A DNA stretch of 64,000 nt from Pseudomonas ceruminis. GTDB lineage: Bacteria; Pseudomonadota; Gammaproteobacteria; Pseudomonadales; Pseudomonadaceae. The position numbers were made by a program, and so were the translations under genes. This document shows positions 62,604 through 64,000 of the stretch, one piece after another; within the stretch, counting starts at the first letter, position 1, and each line of letters starts with the position of its first letter. A model generated the notes under the pieces. The model saw nothing but the letters and a program-made list of their open reading frames with translations. It did no database searches and was not told the DNA's origin. The stretch is from positions 102,854-166,853 of the forward strand of contig NZ_BQHW01000011.1 in the NCBI RefSeq assembly GCF_021602025.1, read 5' to 3'.

Positions 62604-62906
62604 CTAATAGTATCCATAATAGATACGGCAATTGGCAGAAAACTGGCCAAACCAAGTTGAGTGCTGGTATTGCCATGACAGCGTATTTCCAGAAACTGTT
62701 ACACCCGGTTTCTTTCCTTTCCACTGCTGCGTGTCGACCAACGTGACCACAATGTAAAAGCGCTGTTTGCCGGCAGGGAGAGCAGGCATAGCAACAGCTC
62801 CATTTGCGGCATTGGTTACGACTTCTCCTTGGTGCTGACTGATAGACATCGTCATATTGACGAGCAGTCTACCGTCAGCACCATATACCTCCAGACCGTT
62901 AGCCAT
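62604..62906 (-). CDS. Phage tail-associated hypothetical protein
   Basis: A 100-residue protein (MANGLEVYGADGRLLVNMTMSISQHQ...) of predicted beta structure, nine bases before the 284-residue gene and seven after the tail-tip gene. The N-terminal GLEVYGADGRLLV resembles FQAFKEDGSLLF of its neighbour, so the two may share a small fold that docks on the tail tip. Its C-terminus is aromatic (YYGYY). Confidence 0.72.
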   Translation of the reverse strand: MANGLEVYGADGRLLVNMTMSISQHQGEVVTNAANGAVAMPALPAGKQRFYIVVTLVDTQQWKGKKPGVTVSGNTLSWQYQHSTWFGQFSANCRIYYGYY

Positions 62907-62912
62907 ACATGC

Positions 62913-64000
62913 CTACCACTCACCCATCCGAATACGACGCACTCCGTTAATCACCATATCGATACCGTTGCGATTAAAGACCGTATAGGCATTTGCTGCT
63001 TGGTTCAGCATTATGATCGTCCCCGAAGCGAAATCCACCCGCATGATTGGCGTTCCATCATTAGCCAGTGCGGATGAGTTGATCGAGTTGCCAACGATTG
63101 CCTTCTGCACTGCCAAGTTGGAGATCAACGCATCGTTGATAAAGACCTGTCCGTTTTGAACAGCGAACGGCACGATCAGGCCCTCACCCACCGGGTTCAT
63201 AATCGCGAACCGGTTAGCCAGCACAACAAAGCTCGACTGGAATGTGCCTCCCTGGTTCTCAAGCCCCAGGCCAAACCCCGCCGCGTAGTAGGTGCCGCCG
63301 GACGTGAGGCCCAGCTTCACAGACCAGGTGGCGTTTACTTTCCCGTTGAGCGCAGTCTGTGCCGCGCTTATCTGCTGCACGGTGGCATTCGTGGCGCCCA
63401 GATTGCTCTGGACTGTATCGACACGTCTGCCAAGCGCGGTATCGCCGTCACTGCGCGCAGTGGCTTCGTTTTGAATCGCCGCGCTGGCATCTCCAACTGA
63501 GGCGTAAAGCCCATCTATGCGCTTCGACTCCGCAGTGAGCGTTGCGCCCTGCTGCGTTACAACACTGTCGAGGCTGGACAGCGCTTGCGCCGAGGCTGCC
63601 GCCGATCGCCTTCCCACTGCGATGTAGGCGATGTCGATTTCTCCGGTCGTGTCGGCCGAGTTCATCATATCCAGGCGGATGACATACATGTTCTTGCCGT
63701 TCCATCCGGCATGGCCGGACAGATCGATTTCAATGTCCTGCCAATCCGTGGTCGTCGTGCTGATGGTCCAGACCATGCGCCGGGCTTCGGATAGGCCTCC
63801 ATCTTCGTTTGCCCAGTACATCTGCGCCCCGGACCGCGTGGTGTTGCGCCGACGCAGCCTGATGCGGAGGTAGGGGTTCTGCGCGCCAGAAACGGTGGGT
63901 GTGAAGTTGCACTGCAGGTTGGGGTTTTTGGTCACCGTGGCGAAGAGCGGCCCAGCAGTGATGGTGCCGCCCGTTGCGGTTGCCACCCAGCCTCTGGTGG
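62913..64000 (-). CDS. Phage tail-tip / host specificity protein J-like (partial, C-terminal part)
   Basis: The frame is open from 62913 to the right edge, so only the C-terminal 360 residues are visible. The segment contains a jelly-roll-like part (residues near the edge), then a coiled-coil or helical repeat region with LSSLDSVVTQQGATLTAESKRIDGL and NEATARSDGDTALGRRVDTVQSNLG. It ends with the DUF1983-type sequence ANRFAIMNPVGEGLIVPFAVQNGQVFINDALISN and MRVDFASGTIIM. This is the C-terminal end of J-like tail-tip proteins that recognise the host in lambda-like siphophages. A GTG at 63986 is an internal codon, not the gene start. Confidence 0.88.
   Translation of the reverse strand, partial: TRGWVATATGGTITAGPLFATVTKNPNLQCNFTPTVSGAQNPYLRIRLRRRNTTRSGAQMYWANEDGGLSEARRMVWTISTTTTDWQDIEIDLSGHAGWNGKNMYVIRLDMMNSADTTGEIDIAYIAVGRRSAAASAQALSSLDSVVTQQGATLTAESKRIDGLYASVGDASAAIQNEATARSDGDTALGRRVDTVQSNLGATNATVQQISAAQTALNGKVNATWSVKLGLTSGGTYYAAGFGLGLENQGGTFQSSFVVLANRFAIMNPVGEGLIVPFAVQNGQVFINDALISNLAVQKAIVGNSINSSALANDGTPIMRVDFASGTIIMLNQAANAYTVFNRNGIDMVINGVRRIRMGEW

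Overview
The window is chromosomal DNA of a Pseudomonas, most likely of the P. putida/P. fluorescens complex. Support for this: high GC with strong NNC/NNG codon bias, a complete P. fluorescens-type mtl polyol operon, OprD-family porin, typical P. putida-style REP elements, and a lambda-like prophage in a proline tRNA gene. The species assignment is inference; gene families were recognised by eye.

Layout. (1) 1-6078: two divergent, paralogous TonB-dependent receptors. The leftward one is translationally coupled to a lipoprotein substrate-binding protein of a peptide-type ABC transporter that runs off the left edge. Each receptor has a sigma-54 type -24/-12 promoter about 65 nt before its start, and a tandem inverted-repeat element lies between the promoters. 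(2) 6154-15273: housekeeping and stress genes (glutathione transferase, MFS exporter with divergent LysR, DJ-1/PfpI protein, thioredoxin-reductase-like flavoprotein with divergent Rrf2 regulator, AdhP, DASS carboxylate transporter, 5'-nucleotidase). (3) 15281-24726: mtlR and mtlEFGKDYZ, a complete system for uptake and catabolism of mannitol, arabitol and glucitol. (4) 24773-34276: an aldo/keto reductase divergent from a tightly packed cluster: THI5-like binding protein without signal peptide, APH-type small-molecule kinase, rhodanese, TonB receptor, lipoprotein phosphatase, PnuC-family transporter, HutC-type GntR repressor and HAD phosphatase. It looks like a vitamin or cofactor salvage pathway (thiamine or nicotinamide riboside type), with a TGGTATATACCA operator in front. 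(5) 34267-47875: a trimethylamine-monooxygenase-like FMO, then ALDH, class III omega-aminotransferase and a beta-lactamase-fold serine hydrolase, a divergent GntR regulator with two winged helices, an OprD porin and a full peptide-type ABC transporter. This reads as import and hydrolysis of an amide- or ester-linked omega-amine followed by oxidation to an acid.

(6) 48317-58666: an accessory region. It holds a BrxR/CapW-like WYL regulator, a small coiled-coil membrane protein, a translationally coupled pair of glycine/alanine-rich membrane proteins (one with a possible PD-(D/E)XK-like core), a divergent small protein, a FlaR-like kinase, a GIY-YIG-like protein, a RecF/OLD-type AAA ATPase and several small lipoproteins or hypotheticals. 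Parts of it look less GC-rich than the surroundings. It is the best candidate for an undescribed system, possibly defensive.

(7) 58894-64000: the left end of a prophage integrated in tRNA-Pro(GGG). Only the 3' part of the tRNA remains at the junction. The prophage carries an SOS-type module (a LexA box, a coiled-coil protein and an SRAP/YedK protein) on the plus strand. On the minus strand it carries lysis genes (endolysin and nested Rz/Rz1) and tail genes, with a tail-tip J-like protein leaving at the right edge.
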